Source: Hyphomicrobium facile
Lineage (GTDB): Bacteria > Pseudomonadota > Alphaproteobacteria > Rhizobiales > Hyphomicrobiaceae
DNA length: 64,000 nt
Assembly: GCF_900116175.1 (NCBI RefSeq)
Contig: NZ_FPCH01000002.1
Location: forward strand, 930,001-994,000
Direction: 5' to 3'
Part shown: positions 54,801-62,280 of the stretch, piece after piece
Layout of the letters: each line of letters opens with the position of its first letter
How positions within the stretch are numbered: position 1 is the first letter of the stretch
Translations under genes and position numbers: made by a program
The notes under the pieces: generated by a model
The model's input: only the letters and a program-made list of their open reading frames with translations
What the model was told of the DNA's origin: nothing
Database searches by the model: none

Positions 54801-54961
54801 CCGGGCGTCTCGGTCTGGATCGTGACTTGCGGTGGCACGAACTCGGGAAAAACGTCGAGCGGCGCCCGTAGCGCGAGAATGCTTCCGGCGATGAACCAGA
54901 CCACGGAAAGCAGTGCGACGAAGCCACGATAGCGGATCGACCAGCGGATGAGCGCGTTCAT
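51821..54961 (-). CDS. RND efflux pump inner-membrane subunit, CusA/CzcA-like
   Basis: A 1046-residue RND permease with twelve helices and two large periplasmic loops. The start is MNALIRWSIRYRGFVALLSV, and FPEFVPPQVTIQTETPGLAP follows, as in heavy-metal and related RND pumps. The helix-4 proton-relay stretch reads GGFALALGVLVDDAIIDIEN, with the paired Asp. Metal-binding Met residues cannot be assigned from the sequence alone, so substrate (metal, organic solvent or drug) is open. It is 6 bp after its adaptor lipoprotein gene. No outer-membrane channel gene is near. Confidence 0.9.
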   Translation of the reverse strand: MNALIRWSIRYRGFVALLSVVWFIAGSILALRAPLDVFPEFVPPQVTIQTETPGLAPEQVEQIVTRPIEAAIVGGPGIDTVRSESIYGLSVVLVTFEEGADATAARQGIAERLTTLNGKLPAGIGPPKLTPLTSSTMDVLKLGLVSDQVDPYTLRDIADWTVKPRLLAVPGIARVTVYGGAIRQVQIQPDLERIAALGLTVTDVMDAASAAIALRGGGIVETSSQRITIATPPPAPDPRTISQAVVTMQNNRPVRLADVATVTIGPAPKIGDATIMGQPGVLITVSGQFGANTLEATKATEAALAELTPALERRGITIYPALHRPASFVVRALQNLETALTLGSALILFVLYAFLRSVRASLISFLAIPLSLLAAVVVLSEFGESLNTMTLGGFALALGVLVDDAIIDIENIARRLRLAGPDADRLNIIEDASIEIRGSMLYGTLAVIFAFFPVLFAGGVQGRFIGPMALTFVIAVLASMLVALTVTPALCALLLTKSEDTKESPLLKSLKAAQRWVLARVQHAWGTTVLLLTASALAAAAAVPFLHSELIPQFREGHFVLQMSMASPGTSTDDVVAVGERVTAALLKLPFVDTVGHQIGRAEAGEDTWSVDKSEFHIELKPVHDKSEEEAQSIIRDTLRGFPEVRSETLTFLGDRISESLSGETAQVVISSLGTDLASLESAAAEIQKAVADVPGVTDLRMPRSAMVPTLSVKLDPAALASYGLSARDALDTIQTAFAGTTVGQTYDGARTVDVVVILSPDNRNRISELNKLMVGNAATRTPLKNVATIEITEGRSNIQHDGGQRRVAVTFNGAKGHSLREIVAEARERVGALQLPKDVYVAFAGQAEAEREGQIRLAGLTAMSTALIIAALTMAFRRRGLAVLVLINLPFCLIGSIAAIVVSGIGMTLGSLVGLITVFGIGARNSVMMLAHVEHVADAEGKGWSPETIRLAASERMAPVFMTALMAALGLVPLALGLGRPGHEIEAPMAITVLGGLTTATLLNLGVLPEALIRFGRLLRISGAAPKPETTDPKLEPAAGTAAAE

Positions 54962-54967
54962 GCCGGC

Positions 54968-55990
54968 TTAGTCCGGATCATTAGTTGGTGCGGAATGGCC
55001 TTGCGCCACGGACGACGCAGCCGGCTTTGCCGTTCCCGCTGTTGCAGGTGCTTGGGGCCGGGCGTCATCATCATCGTCGTCGTCGAAGCTTCCGGGCGCC
55101 GCTTCACGCGCGAGCAGAACGGACGCGCCTTTCACCACGACGCGGGTGCCGGGATCGAAGCCACTTGCTACGAAAAATCCATCGTCGACCGGCGCTTCCA
55201 ACGACACGACCTTGCGTTCGTATTTGGCCGGTTCCGTTTCGACATAGCACCAGGATTTGCCGCCAAAGACGACCAGCGCAGAACTCGGAATGACGACGCC
55301 CTTCAGTCTCTCCGGACTGTCGGCGATCACACGCGCGCGATCCCCGGCGCGAAGCCCAGGGCCCGCGTTGATCAAGCCGAAGAAAGATACCCCGGGCATC
55401 GCGAGATTTCCCGAGGGTGCGGCCCACAGGACATCGACCTTCGTTTCCGAGCCCCCACGAAGAGGGACGACGCGAACATTCCGGGGCTCGTCCGCCGCCA
55501 TGTCGGAGAAGTCGAGACGAAGCACGGCGCGCGAGCCATTCGCGATTTCGGCCATCAATGTCTGGCGGGCGTCGGCGTTCAGAAACGGGGCCTTATCGCC
55601 CCAAGATTGTTGAAGGCGCGTCAGCAACAGCTTCAGCTGGGACGCGTCGATGCCTTCCTGACGGACGGCGTTTTCGAGCGTCTGCCGCGACAGCATGGTT
55701 GACGCTTTAAAGCGCTCGAGCTGTCCGTGACTGAAATTGGCCGCGACTGTTGCAGAGCGGATGTCGGCGTCGAGTTGTAGGAGCGTGTCTGGATTGAGAA
55801 CCGTCCCAATACCCTCGAGCTTCACAGGTTCGTTCGACGCGGCGAGTTCGATCGTGTGCACGGGAGGGGGCACAACGTCAGGAACGTTGTTTCGTTCTTC
55901 GGCCTCCTCGGAATGCGGTGCATTGCAGCCGGCAAGAAAGGCGACGCTGCCCACCATTAGTAGTGTTCTTATTATTGCGGGGACCTTCAC
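54968..55990 (-). CDS. RND periplasmic adaptor lipoprotein
   Basis: A 340-residue adaptor with a lipoprotein signal (MVGSVAFLAGC, lipidated Cys22). The barrel and membrane-proximal part is clear (GLRAGDRARVIADSPERLKG, VVIPSSALVVFGGKSWCYVE, ASGFDPGTRVVVKGASVLL). The long helical hairpin and lipoyl domains are hard to see, and the middle is helical instead (SRQTLENAVRQEGIDASQ). A run of seven Asp lies near the C-terminus. It is the first gene of the minus-strand RND unit and diverges from the AcrAB-like genes. Confidence 0.8.
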   Translation of the reverse strand: MKVPAIIRTLLMVGSVAFLAGCNAPHSEEAEERNNVPDVVPPPVHTIELAASNEPVKLEGIGTVLNPDTLLQLDADIRSATVAANFSHGQLERFKASTMLSRQTLENAVRQEGIDASQLKLLLTRLQQSWGDKAPFLNADARQTLMAEIANGSRAVLRLDFSDMAADEPRNVRVVPLRGGSETKVDVLWAAPSGNLAMPGVSFFGLINAGPGLRAGDRARVIADSPERLKGVVIPSSALVVFGGKSWCYVETEPAKYERKVVSLEAPVDDGFFVASGFDPGTRVVVKGASVLLAREAAPGSFDDDDDDDARPQAPATAGTAKPAASSVAQGHSAPTNDPD

Positions 55991-56503
55991 GCTCGCCTCC
56001 GTCGTGTCCGGATTAACTCCCGCGGATATCGGGAAAAAATCCGCACGTTTTTTGGAGACAATGCTCCAAAGATCCGGCCCAGACTAGCGGTATTTGTGGG
56101 GGCGTGGTTTCCGGCGAAACCAAAGCTATTCGCTCCGGCCAAAAGTCGCCGATCGACGGCAAACGGGGGAGATCCCTGGGGATGGGTCGGCTACGAGATG
56201 GAGGCGTCAATGATCAGCGCGATCGCCCGAGCGCAGAGCCGAAGCAGCCCCAAGACCAGTCAGGTCGATGTTCTTCCAAGCAGAGACGTCGCCCAGCGCT
56301 CACTCATGTTGCGGGGCGTCATTTTAATCGAAAACGCGCGGTTCTCGAAGTTGTACAGCAACCTATAATTACGATCATCGAGATCTATACGGGCTGAGCC
56401 AAATGACCTAACGTCATCGCACCGCCTTTATCCAATTTCTTCTAACATTGTGGGTTTCACTATGGGTGACGAATCCGTACTGCGATCGTCCGGGCGCAGT
56501 TGC
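55991..56503. other. Divergent promoter region between two RND systems
   Basis: About 510 bp separate the two efflux units. A perfect 20-bp palindrome at 56051-56070 lies 61 bp upstream of the adaptor lipoprotein start. A short hairpin (GGTTTC-CGGC-GAAACC) is at 56106-56121, and ATGAC-CTAAC-GTCAT is at 56403-56417 near the AcrA-like gene. No regulator gene is present. Confidence 0.5.
56051..56070. promoter_or_regulatory. 20-bp palindrome upstream of the CusA/CzcA-like unit
   Basis: TTTGGAG-ACAATG-CTCCAAA, two perfect 7-bp arms with a 6-nt spacer. It has the size of a MerR- or TetR-type operator. No regulator gene is found beside it, so the protein would be encoded elsewhere. Confidence 0.5.
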
Positions 56504-57703
56504 ATGACACGAGCCATCACGCGGTCGCCGGGCTCCGGCCGGGGATGGCGCGCGACCGTGGCGTGCTTCGTTGCTTCAACACTCGCGCTTTCAGCGTGCG
56601 GCGATAAAAATACGTTCGTTCCACCGCCTCCCCCGAAGATCGATGTGGCACTGCCGTTGAAGGAATCGGTGACGCGCTATCTGACCACCACCGGCAGCAC
56701 CGCGGCGGTCAACAGCACGACGCTGGTTGCCCGCGTTCAGGGTTTCATCCAAGCGATCAAGTATCAGGACGGCGACTTCGTAAAGACCGGCCAGGTACTG
56801 TTCGTCATCGAGCAACAACCCTATCAGCTTGCGCTTCAGCAGGCCGAGGCGGGACTTGCGAGTGCGACCGCGTCCACAACGCAGACGACGGCGGATTACA
56901 ATCGCCAGCTGGATCTCGCCGCCAAGAATATCGCCAGCCAAGCCACGCTCGACACGGCAACTGCAAATAAAGCCGCGGCAGTCGCGAAGCAGCAGCAATC
57001 ACAGGTCGATATCGATCAGGCGAAGCTCAATCTCAGCTACACGGAAGTTCGCGCGCCATTCGACGGCATCGTGACGTCGCGCGAGGTCTCGTTGGGGCAA
57101 CTCGTCGGCGCGGGCAGCCCGACGACGCTCGCGACCATCGTTCAGCTCGAGCCCATTTACGTCAATTTCTCCATCAGCGAAGTCGACGTTCAGGAGATCC
57201 GCTCCGAGATGAGAGCCCGGGGCATAACCAGCGAGGAACTCAAGAAAATTCCCGTTGAAGTCGGTCTGCAGAGCGAGAAGGGATATCCGCATCACGGCAC
57301 GCTCGACTACGTCGCGCCGAGTATCACGGCCGCGACGGGAACGCTCGCCGTGCGTGGCGTATTGCCGAACAAGGATCGCGGGCTGCTTCCCGGCTATTTC
57401 GTTCGCGTTCGCGTTCCCAGAGCCCAACAGCCGGACTCGCTTCTGGTTCCGGACCGCGTGATCGGCAGCGATCAGAGCGGCCGCTACGTGCTCATCGTCA
57501 ACAAAGACGACGTCGTCGAGCAGCGCAAAGTCGAACTCGGGCAGCAGGTCGGCGATCTGCGCGTCATCGAGAAGGGCATCACTCCGGACGACCGCGTCGT
57601 CACATCCGGGTTGATGACGGTCGTCCCGGGCCAGAAGATCGAGCCGGAGCTCACGACTATCTCTAAGCCCGAAGCCGAGCGACAAGCGGATGGCGCCCAA
57701 TGA
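56504..57703 (+). CDS. RND periplasmic adaptor lipoprotein, AcrA/MexA-like
   Basis: A 399-residue membrane-fusion protein. Signal with lipobox VASTLALSAC, lipidated Cys32, followed by lipoyl halves (TTLVARVQGFIQAIKYQDGD and APFDGIVTSREVSLGQLVGA) around a helical hairpin (QQPYQLALQQAEAGLASATA), then barrel and membrane-proximal domains. It links the inner-membrane pump to an outer-membrane channel. Start uncertain: an ATG at 56462 would give a longer leader; 56504 places the signal peptide correctly. Its stop overlaps the pump start (ATGA). Confidence 0.92.
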   Translation: MTRAITRSPGSGRGWRATVACFVASTLALSACGDKNTFVPPPPPKIDVALPLKESVTRYLTTTGSTAAVNSTTLVARVQGFIQAIKYQDGDFVKTGQVLFVIEQQPYQLALQQAEAGLASATASTTQTTADYNRQLDLAAKNIASQATLDTATANKAAAVAKQQQSQVDIDQAKLNLSYTEVRAPFDGIVTSREVSLGQLVGAGSPTTLATIVQLEPIYVNFSISEVDVQEIRSEMRARGITSEELKKIPVEVGLQSEKGYPHHGTLDYVAPSITAATGTLAVRGVLPNKDRGLLPGYFVRVRVPRAQQPDSLLVPDRVIGSDQSGRYVLIVNKDDVVEQRKVELGQQVGDLRVIEKGITPDDRVVTSGLMTVVPGQKIEPELTTISKPEAERQADGAQ

Positions 57704-60700
57704 TCTCGAAATTCTTCATCGAGCGGCCGGTTCTCGCGAACGTCATCGCGCTTCTGTTCGTCGTGATCGGCCTCGTTTCATTGCTTCGTCTCCCTGTTTC
57801 CCAATACCCGGACGTCGTTCCGCCGACCGTGCAGGTGACAACGCGCTATCCGGGCGCGAGCGCGCGTACAGTGATCGATACGGTTGCGTTGCCGATCGAG
57901 CAGCAGGTGAACGGTGTGGAGCGGATGCTCTACATGCAGTCCTATGCGGCGTCGGACGGCAGCTACTCGCTGACCGTGACGTTCGACATCGGCACCGATC
58001 TCAACGCGGCGCAAGTTCTCGTGCAGAACCGCGTCTCGGCTGCGATGGCGTCACTGCCGCAATCCGTGCAAGTGCAGGGCGTCGTCGTTCAGAAAAAGTC
58101 GACGGCGATTTTGCAGATCGTCACGCTGACTTCGCCCGACGATCGATTTGATAGCCTTTATCTCAGCAACTACGCGACCATCCGGCTGAAGGACGAAATC
58201 GCGCGGTTGCCGGGCGTCGGCAACGTCAACGTATTCGGGGCCGGTCAATATGCGATGCGTATCTGGCTCGATCCGGAAAAGATGCAGGCGCGCGGGCTCA
58301 ATGCGCAGGATGTGATCCAGGCGCTGCAACAGCAGAGCCAGCAGGTGACGGCCGGACAGATCGGTGCGCCGCCTGTCGCGGGCGCGCAGACGTTCCAATA
58401 CACGGTCGACGTTGTCGGGCGCTTCGAAGATGCGGAGCAATTCGCGAATGTCGTCGTCAAAACCGGTACGGCCGGAGATTTGACCCGGCTGCGCGATGTC
58501 GGCCGCGTCGAACTCGGTGCGCAGACCTATGCGCAGATTTTCAAACTCAACGGAAAGCAAGCCGCCGGCCTCGCGATTTTCCTGACACCTGGGGCGAACG
58601 CGCTCGATGTCGCCACCGAAGTCGGGGCGAAAATGAAGGCGCTCGCGAAGGAATTTCCGGAAGGCATCGCGTACTCCATTCCTTTCGACACCACCGTTTT
58701 CGTGCAGCAGGCGGTATCGGAAGTTTACAAAACCCTGATTGAAGCCGGTTTTCTGGTGCTGATCGTCATCCTCGCGTTCCTGCAGGATTGGCGCGCGATG
58801 CTGGTTCCGGCCACCACGGTGCCGGTGACGATCATCGGTGCCTTCGCCGCCATGGCGGCATTGGGTTTTTCGGTCAATCTCTCGACGTTGTTCGCGATCG
58901 TCCTCGCTATCGGCATCGTCGTCGACGATGCGATCGTCGTCGTCGAGGGCGCCGCTCACAACATCGAGAAAGGCATGTCCGGCCACGACGCCGCGATTGC
59001 CGCCATGAATGCGTTGATGGGTCCGATCATCGGCATAACGCTGGTGCTGATGGCGGTGTTTTTGCCATCCGCCTTCCTGCCGGGGCTCACGGGGCAGATG
59101 TACGCGCAGTTCGCGCTCGTCATCGCTGCGACGGCATTGATCAGCGCCATTAACGCCGCAACGCTGAAGCCGACCCAGTGCGCGCTTTGGCTTCGCCGTC
59201 CCGTGCCGCCTGAGAACCGCAACTTCTTCTACCGCGGCTTCAACGCCGTCTATCAGCGCATGGAGGACCGCTACGCCGGCTTGATCGGCGGCATGGCCCG
59301 CCACAGCGGATTGATGTCTCTCATCGCGCTAGCGATCATCGGTGGCGCCATATACGGAATGTCGCGCGTCCCGACCGGCTTTCTGCCGATCGAGGACCAA
59401 GGATATATGATCGCCGCCGTGCAGCTTCCCGATGGTGCGGCACTCGGCCGAACGCAGAAATCGCTCGAGCAGGTCGAACAGCTCGCCAATGCGGTACCGG
59501 GCGTCGAGCGCGTCATTACCATTGCCGGCATATCGCCTCTCGACAACAGCGCTTCGCTCGCCAATGCCGGCGTTGCCTACATCATGCTGAAAGATTGGAG
59601 CGAGCGCGGTCCGGGCCAGGACTTGGCGTCCCTCTATAAAACTCTCAACCAGAAGCTCGCAGACATCCAGGACGGTCACGTTCTGGTCGTTCCGCCGCCG
59701 CCGATCCAGGGCATCGGCAATGCGGGCGGCTTTACGATGCAGATCGAGTTGCGCGACAGCAGCTTCGATTTGGCCAAGCTCGAGAGCTCGGTCAACGCGA
59801 TGGTGCATGCCGCCAGCACTCAGTCGAGCATTCAGCGTGTTTCGACCACCTTCCGCGCCACGGCGCCCCAATACAGAATTACGATCGACCGCGAAAAGGT
59901 TCAGACGCTTCTGCTGACGACCGACCAAGTGTTCTCGACGCTCGCGAGCTATCTCGGCTCCAGCTACGTCGACCAATTCAACAAGTTCGGCCGCGTCTTC
60001 CAGATCTACGTGCAGGGCGACGCTGCATTCCGGATGTCGCCCGATGACATTCTTGCTCTCAGGGTGCGGAACCAGAACGGCGACATGATCCCGCTCGGCA
60101 CCGTTCTCACGATCACGCCCCACATCGGGGCCTCACTCATCAGCCTTTATAATCTCTATCCGTCGGCGGCTATCGTCGGCGTGCCGGCCAAGGGCTTTTC
60201 ATCCGGGCAGACCATCGCGCTCATGGAAGAGATTGCCGCGAAAACGCTGCCGCCCGGCGTCGGCTATTCATGGACGGCGCTGTCCTATCAGGAGAAGCTC
60301 GTCGGCGGCCAAATCTATTACGTGTTCGCGCTGGCGATGCTTCTCGTCTATCTGGTGCTCGCCGGACAGTACGAGAGCTGGTACGCGCCCATGTCGGTTC
60401 TGCTGGCGGTTCCGTTATCGCTTCTCGGCCCGGTGCTGGTGCTGACGTCGGTCGGCGTCGACAACAACCTCTATGTCCAGATCGGGCTCGTCCTTCTGAT
60501 AGCGCTATCGGCGAAGAACGCCATTCTGATCGTGGAGGTCGCGCGTGAAATGCGGGCCGAGGGCAAGCCGATCTTCGATTCCGCGCTGGAGGCGGCGAGA
60601 GCCCGGTTCCGGCCGATCCTTATGACGTCGTTCGCGTTCATCCTTGGCGTCGCGCCGCTGGTGTTTGCGACCGGCGCCGGGGCATCGGCGCGCAAATCGA

Positions 60701-60855
60701 TCGGCGTCACCGTTTTCAGCGGTATGCTCGCTTCGACGTGTCTCGCGGTGCTGTTCGTTCCCTCGTTCTTCGTCGTCATTCAGCGCTTCGAAGAATGGCG
60801 CCGGTCGCGGAAGAAGCCCGCGGAGCCTGCCATGATCGCACCGGGCACCAAATAA
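57700..60855 (+). CDS. RND efflux pump inner-membrane subunit, AcrB-like (HAE1)
   Basis: A 1051-residue pump of the hydrophobe/amphiphile efflux family: MISKFFIERPVLANVIALLF start, PVSQYPDVVPPTVQVTTRYP, and in helix 4 AIVLAIGIVVDDAIVVVEGA with the paired Asp of the proton relay. Helix 10 region holds QIGLVLLIALSAKNAILIVE with the conserved Lys. It exports drugs, dyes, solvents or bile-like compounds using proton flow. No TolC-type gene follows, so a channel encoded elsewhere must serve. Confidence 0.96.
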   Translation: MISKFFIERPVLANVIALLFVVIGLVSLLRLPVSQYPDVVPPTVQVTTRYPGASARTVIDTVALPIEQQVNGVERMLYMQSYAASDGSYSLTVTFDIGTDLNAAQVLVQNRVSAAMASLPQSVQVQGVVVQKKSTAILQIVTLTSPDDRFDSLYLSNYATIRLKDEIARLPGVGNVNVFGAGQYAMRIWLDPEKMQARGLNAQDVIQALQQQSQQVTAGQIGAPPVAGAQTFQYTVDVVGRFEDAEQFANVVVKTGTAGDLTRLRDVGRVELGAQTYAQIFKLNGKQAAGLAIFLTPGANALDVATEVGAKMKALAKEFPEGIAYSIPFDTTVFVQQAVSEVYKTLIEAGFLVLIVILAFLQDWRAMLVPATTVPVTIIGAFAAMAALGFSVNLSTLFAIVLAIGIVVDDAIVVVEGAAHNIEKGMSGHDAAIAAMNALMGPIIGITLVLMAVFLPSAFLPGLTGQMYAQFALVIAATALISAINAATLKPTQCALWLRRPVPPENRNFFYRGFNAVYQRMEDRYAGLIGGMARHSGLMSLIALAIIGGAIYGMSRVPTGFLPIEDQGYMIAAVQLPDGAALGRTQKSLEQVEQLANAVPGVERVITIAGISPLDNSASLANAGVAYIMLKDWSERGPGQDLASLYKTLNQKLADIQDGHVLVVPPPPIQGIGNAGGFTMQIELRDSSFDLAKLESSVNAMVHAASTQSSIQRVSTTFRATAPQYRITIDREKVQTLLLTTDQVFSTLASYLGSSYVDQFNKFGRVFQIYVQGDAAFRMSPDDILALRVRNQNGDMIPLGTVLTITPHIGASLISLYNLYPSAAIVGVPAKGFSSGQTIALMEEIAAKTLPPGVGYSWTALSYQEKLVGGQIYYVFALAMLLVYLVLAGQYESWYAPMSVLLAVPLSLLGPVLVLTSVGVDNNLYVQIGLVLLIALSAKNAILIVEVAREMRAEGKPIFDSALEAARARFRPILMTSFAFILGVAPLVFATGAGASARKSIGVTVFSGMLASTCLAVLFVPSFFVVIQRFEEWRRSRKKPAEPAMIAPGTK

Positions 60856-60888
60856 CGTCGCTGACGGAAGGCCGCTTTGTCCGCGCCG

Positions 60889-61548
60889 TCAGCGCCACCA
60901 CAACGCCGGGTTGGTCAGCAAATCGATGACGCTGGCCTTGTGCCCTGCGGTCGCGAGCGCCATTGCGGCCGTCGTACCTGTATCGCGTTCTTCGCGTTCG
61001 GCGATCCGAGAGTTCCGCGTCGCTTTGGCGAGGGCTTTCTGTGGAATGCGGTGCGTGTTCCCGTTGCCTTTTGTACGATCAGCGGGGGGAGCCTGCTTCG
61101 GCGGAGGCGCGTTCTTATCGGTCGCATCCTCCGCCGACCGGTTCGACGCCAGCATGATCGAGCGTCCGGACGGCGCTTCCGTCATTGGCGGCGACACTAG
61201 CTTTTCCGGATCGGCAATTGCGGGATCAGGCTCAGCCGGCTCAGGCTCGGCGGACTCTGACTTGACCGGAGCAACATCGTCGCTTTTAGAAATCGAACCG
61301 GTTGTCATTCCGGCAAAGAGGGCGCTGATTTTTTCCGCCTCCTGGCGCGCGGCGACAGTCTGGCCGCGATTGGCATGCAAGGCGGATGCATACTTTTCCT
61401 GTCCCGATGACGGGACGAATGACGGCAACGGTGTCGAGCCTTCGGATTGCGGCTCGGCCGCCGCGAATGCGGGATCTGCAAAAGCCGGCGGTCCATAAGC
61501 GGCGAGCAAGGCCACAACCGGTGCAACGACTGACGCAACTGATTTCAT
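60889..61548 (-). CDS. Exported protein of unknown function, low-complexity
   Basis: A 219-residue protein with a signal peptide (MKSVASVVAPVVALLAAYGP, then AFADPAFA). The mature part has a conserved-looking LHANRGQTVAARQEAEKISA stretch, then a Glu/Pro-rich segment (SAEPEPAEPDPAIADPEK) and a basic tail ending in NPALWWR. It is likely periplasmic and partly disordered. I do not recognise the family. It is convergent with the AcrB-like gene, 33 bp away. Confidence 0.6.
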   Translation of the reverse strand: MKSVASVVAPVVALLAAYGPPAFADPAFAAAEPQSEGSTPLPSFVPSSGQEKYASALHANRGQTVAARQEAEKISALFAGMTTGSISKSDDVAPVKSESAEPEPAEPDPAIADPEKLVSPPMTEAPSGRSIMLASNRSAEDATDKNAPPPKQAPPADRTKGNGNTHRIPQKALAKATRNSRIAEREERDTGTTAAMALATAGHKASVIDLLTNPALWWR

Positions 61549-61896
61549 AACTGACGCCCTTTACTCCCCAGGGCCATTCAGCAATCCCAACGACGGCAAT
61601 AGAAAGGCTGGAGTTCTCGCGGTGACACTAACGGGGGAACGCCGCCGTGCTCGTTGAGTCATGTGCTTCCTCGTCCGGCTCTTGACCTGTCCGGCAGGCG
61701 CAAATGCATTCGTTAACTTTTTTGACCGAGAGGTTACGCGCTTCTTCAATTCCAGGGCGCGCAAAATGAATAGCGTTTACCCAATCGGGCTGCATATAGC
61801 CTCAGTTAAGCTCAGAGTAACGCATTGGAAGGATGATATTCTGGGGGGTTGAATAAGCGTGCCCCGCGCTGTTGATGAAACAATCATTTGCCCCCA
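61549..61896. other. Noncoding divergent region before the Hpt/kinase genes
   Basis: These 348 bp hold the promoters of the exported protein and of the Hpt/kinase pair. TTAA-GCTCAGA-GTAA at 61806-61820 matches the CtrA box (TTAA-N7-TTAA) at seven of eight positions. No convincing gene is seen. Confidence 0.4.
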
Positions 61897-62280
61897 ATGA
61901 CATCTCCAAATCTCGATGCCTTGATTATCGACGAGGGCACGGTCCTGGATGCCGGAAAGCTGCTGCGTATGCGCGGCTATCTCGATCTGGTCAGCTTTCG
62001 CGATATTATCAGCGAATTCGAGACCGCCATTGAACAACGTCTTCTGAATCTCCAATCGCTGGAGCTCTCTCCGTCGCAAATTGAAGCGATCTGCCACGAT
62101 CTCATTAACTTCACCGGCACGCTCGGAATGTGCCAGCTGACGTCGGCAGCGGAGAAATTGAGGGAATTCGCCCGGCATCATGCGCGGGCAGATATGCTTT
62201 CGGCGCAAGTAGAAATGAAATACGCCGGCGAACGCGCCATGGCCGCGTTGAGGGCGTATGTGGAGGCCGCCAGTGACTAA
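61897..62280 (+). CDS. Hpt-like histidine phosphotransfer protein
   Basis: A 127-residue, all-helical protein. AICHDLINFTGTLGMCQLTS matches the Hpt core (His-x-Leu-x-x-x-x-x-x-Leu-Gly pattern), with His67 the probable phosphorylated residue, followed by AAEKLREFARHH as the next helix. Hpt proteins carry phosphate between receiver domains. Its end overlaps the start of the hybrid kinase by 8 bp, which supports a shared phosphorelay. The Hpt match is by pattern, and the usual Lys after the His-x-Leu is not present, so activity is not certain. Confidence 0.68.
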   Translation: MTSPNLDALIIDEGTVLDAGKLLRMRGYLDLVSFRDIISEFETAIEQRLLNLQSLELSPSQIEAICHDLINFTGTLGMCQLTSAAEKLREFARHHARADMLSAQVEMKYAGERAMAALRAYVEAASD

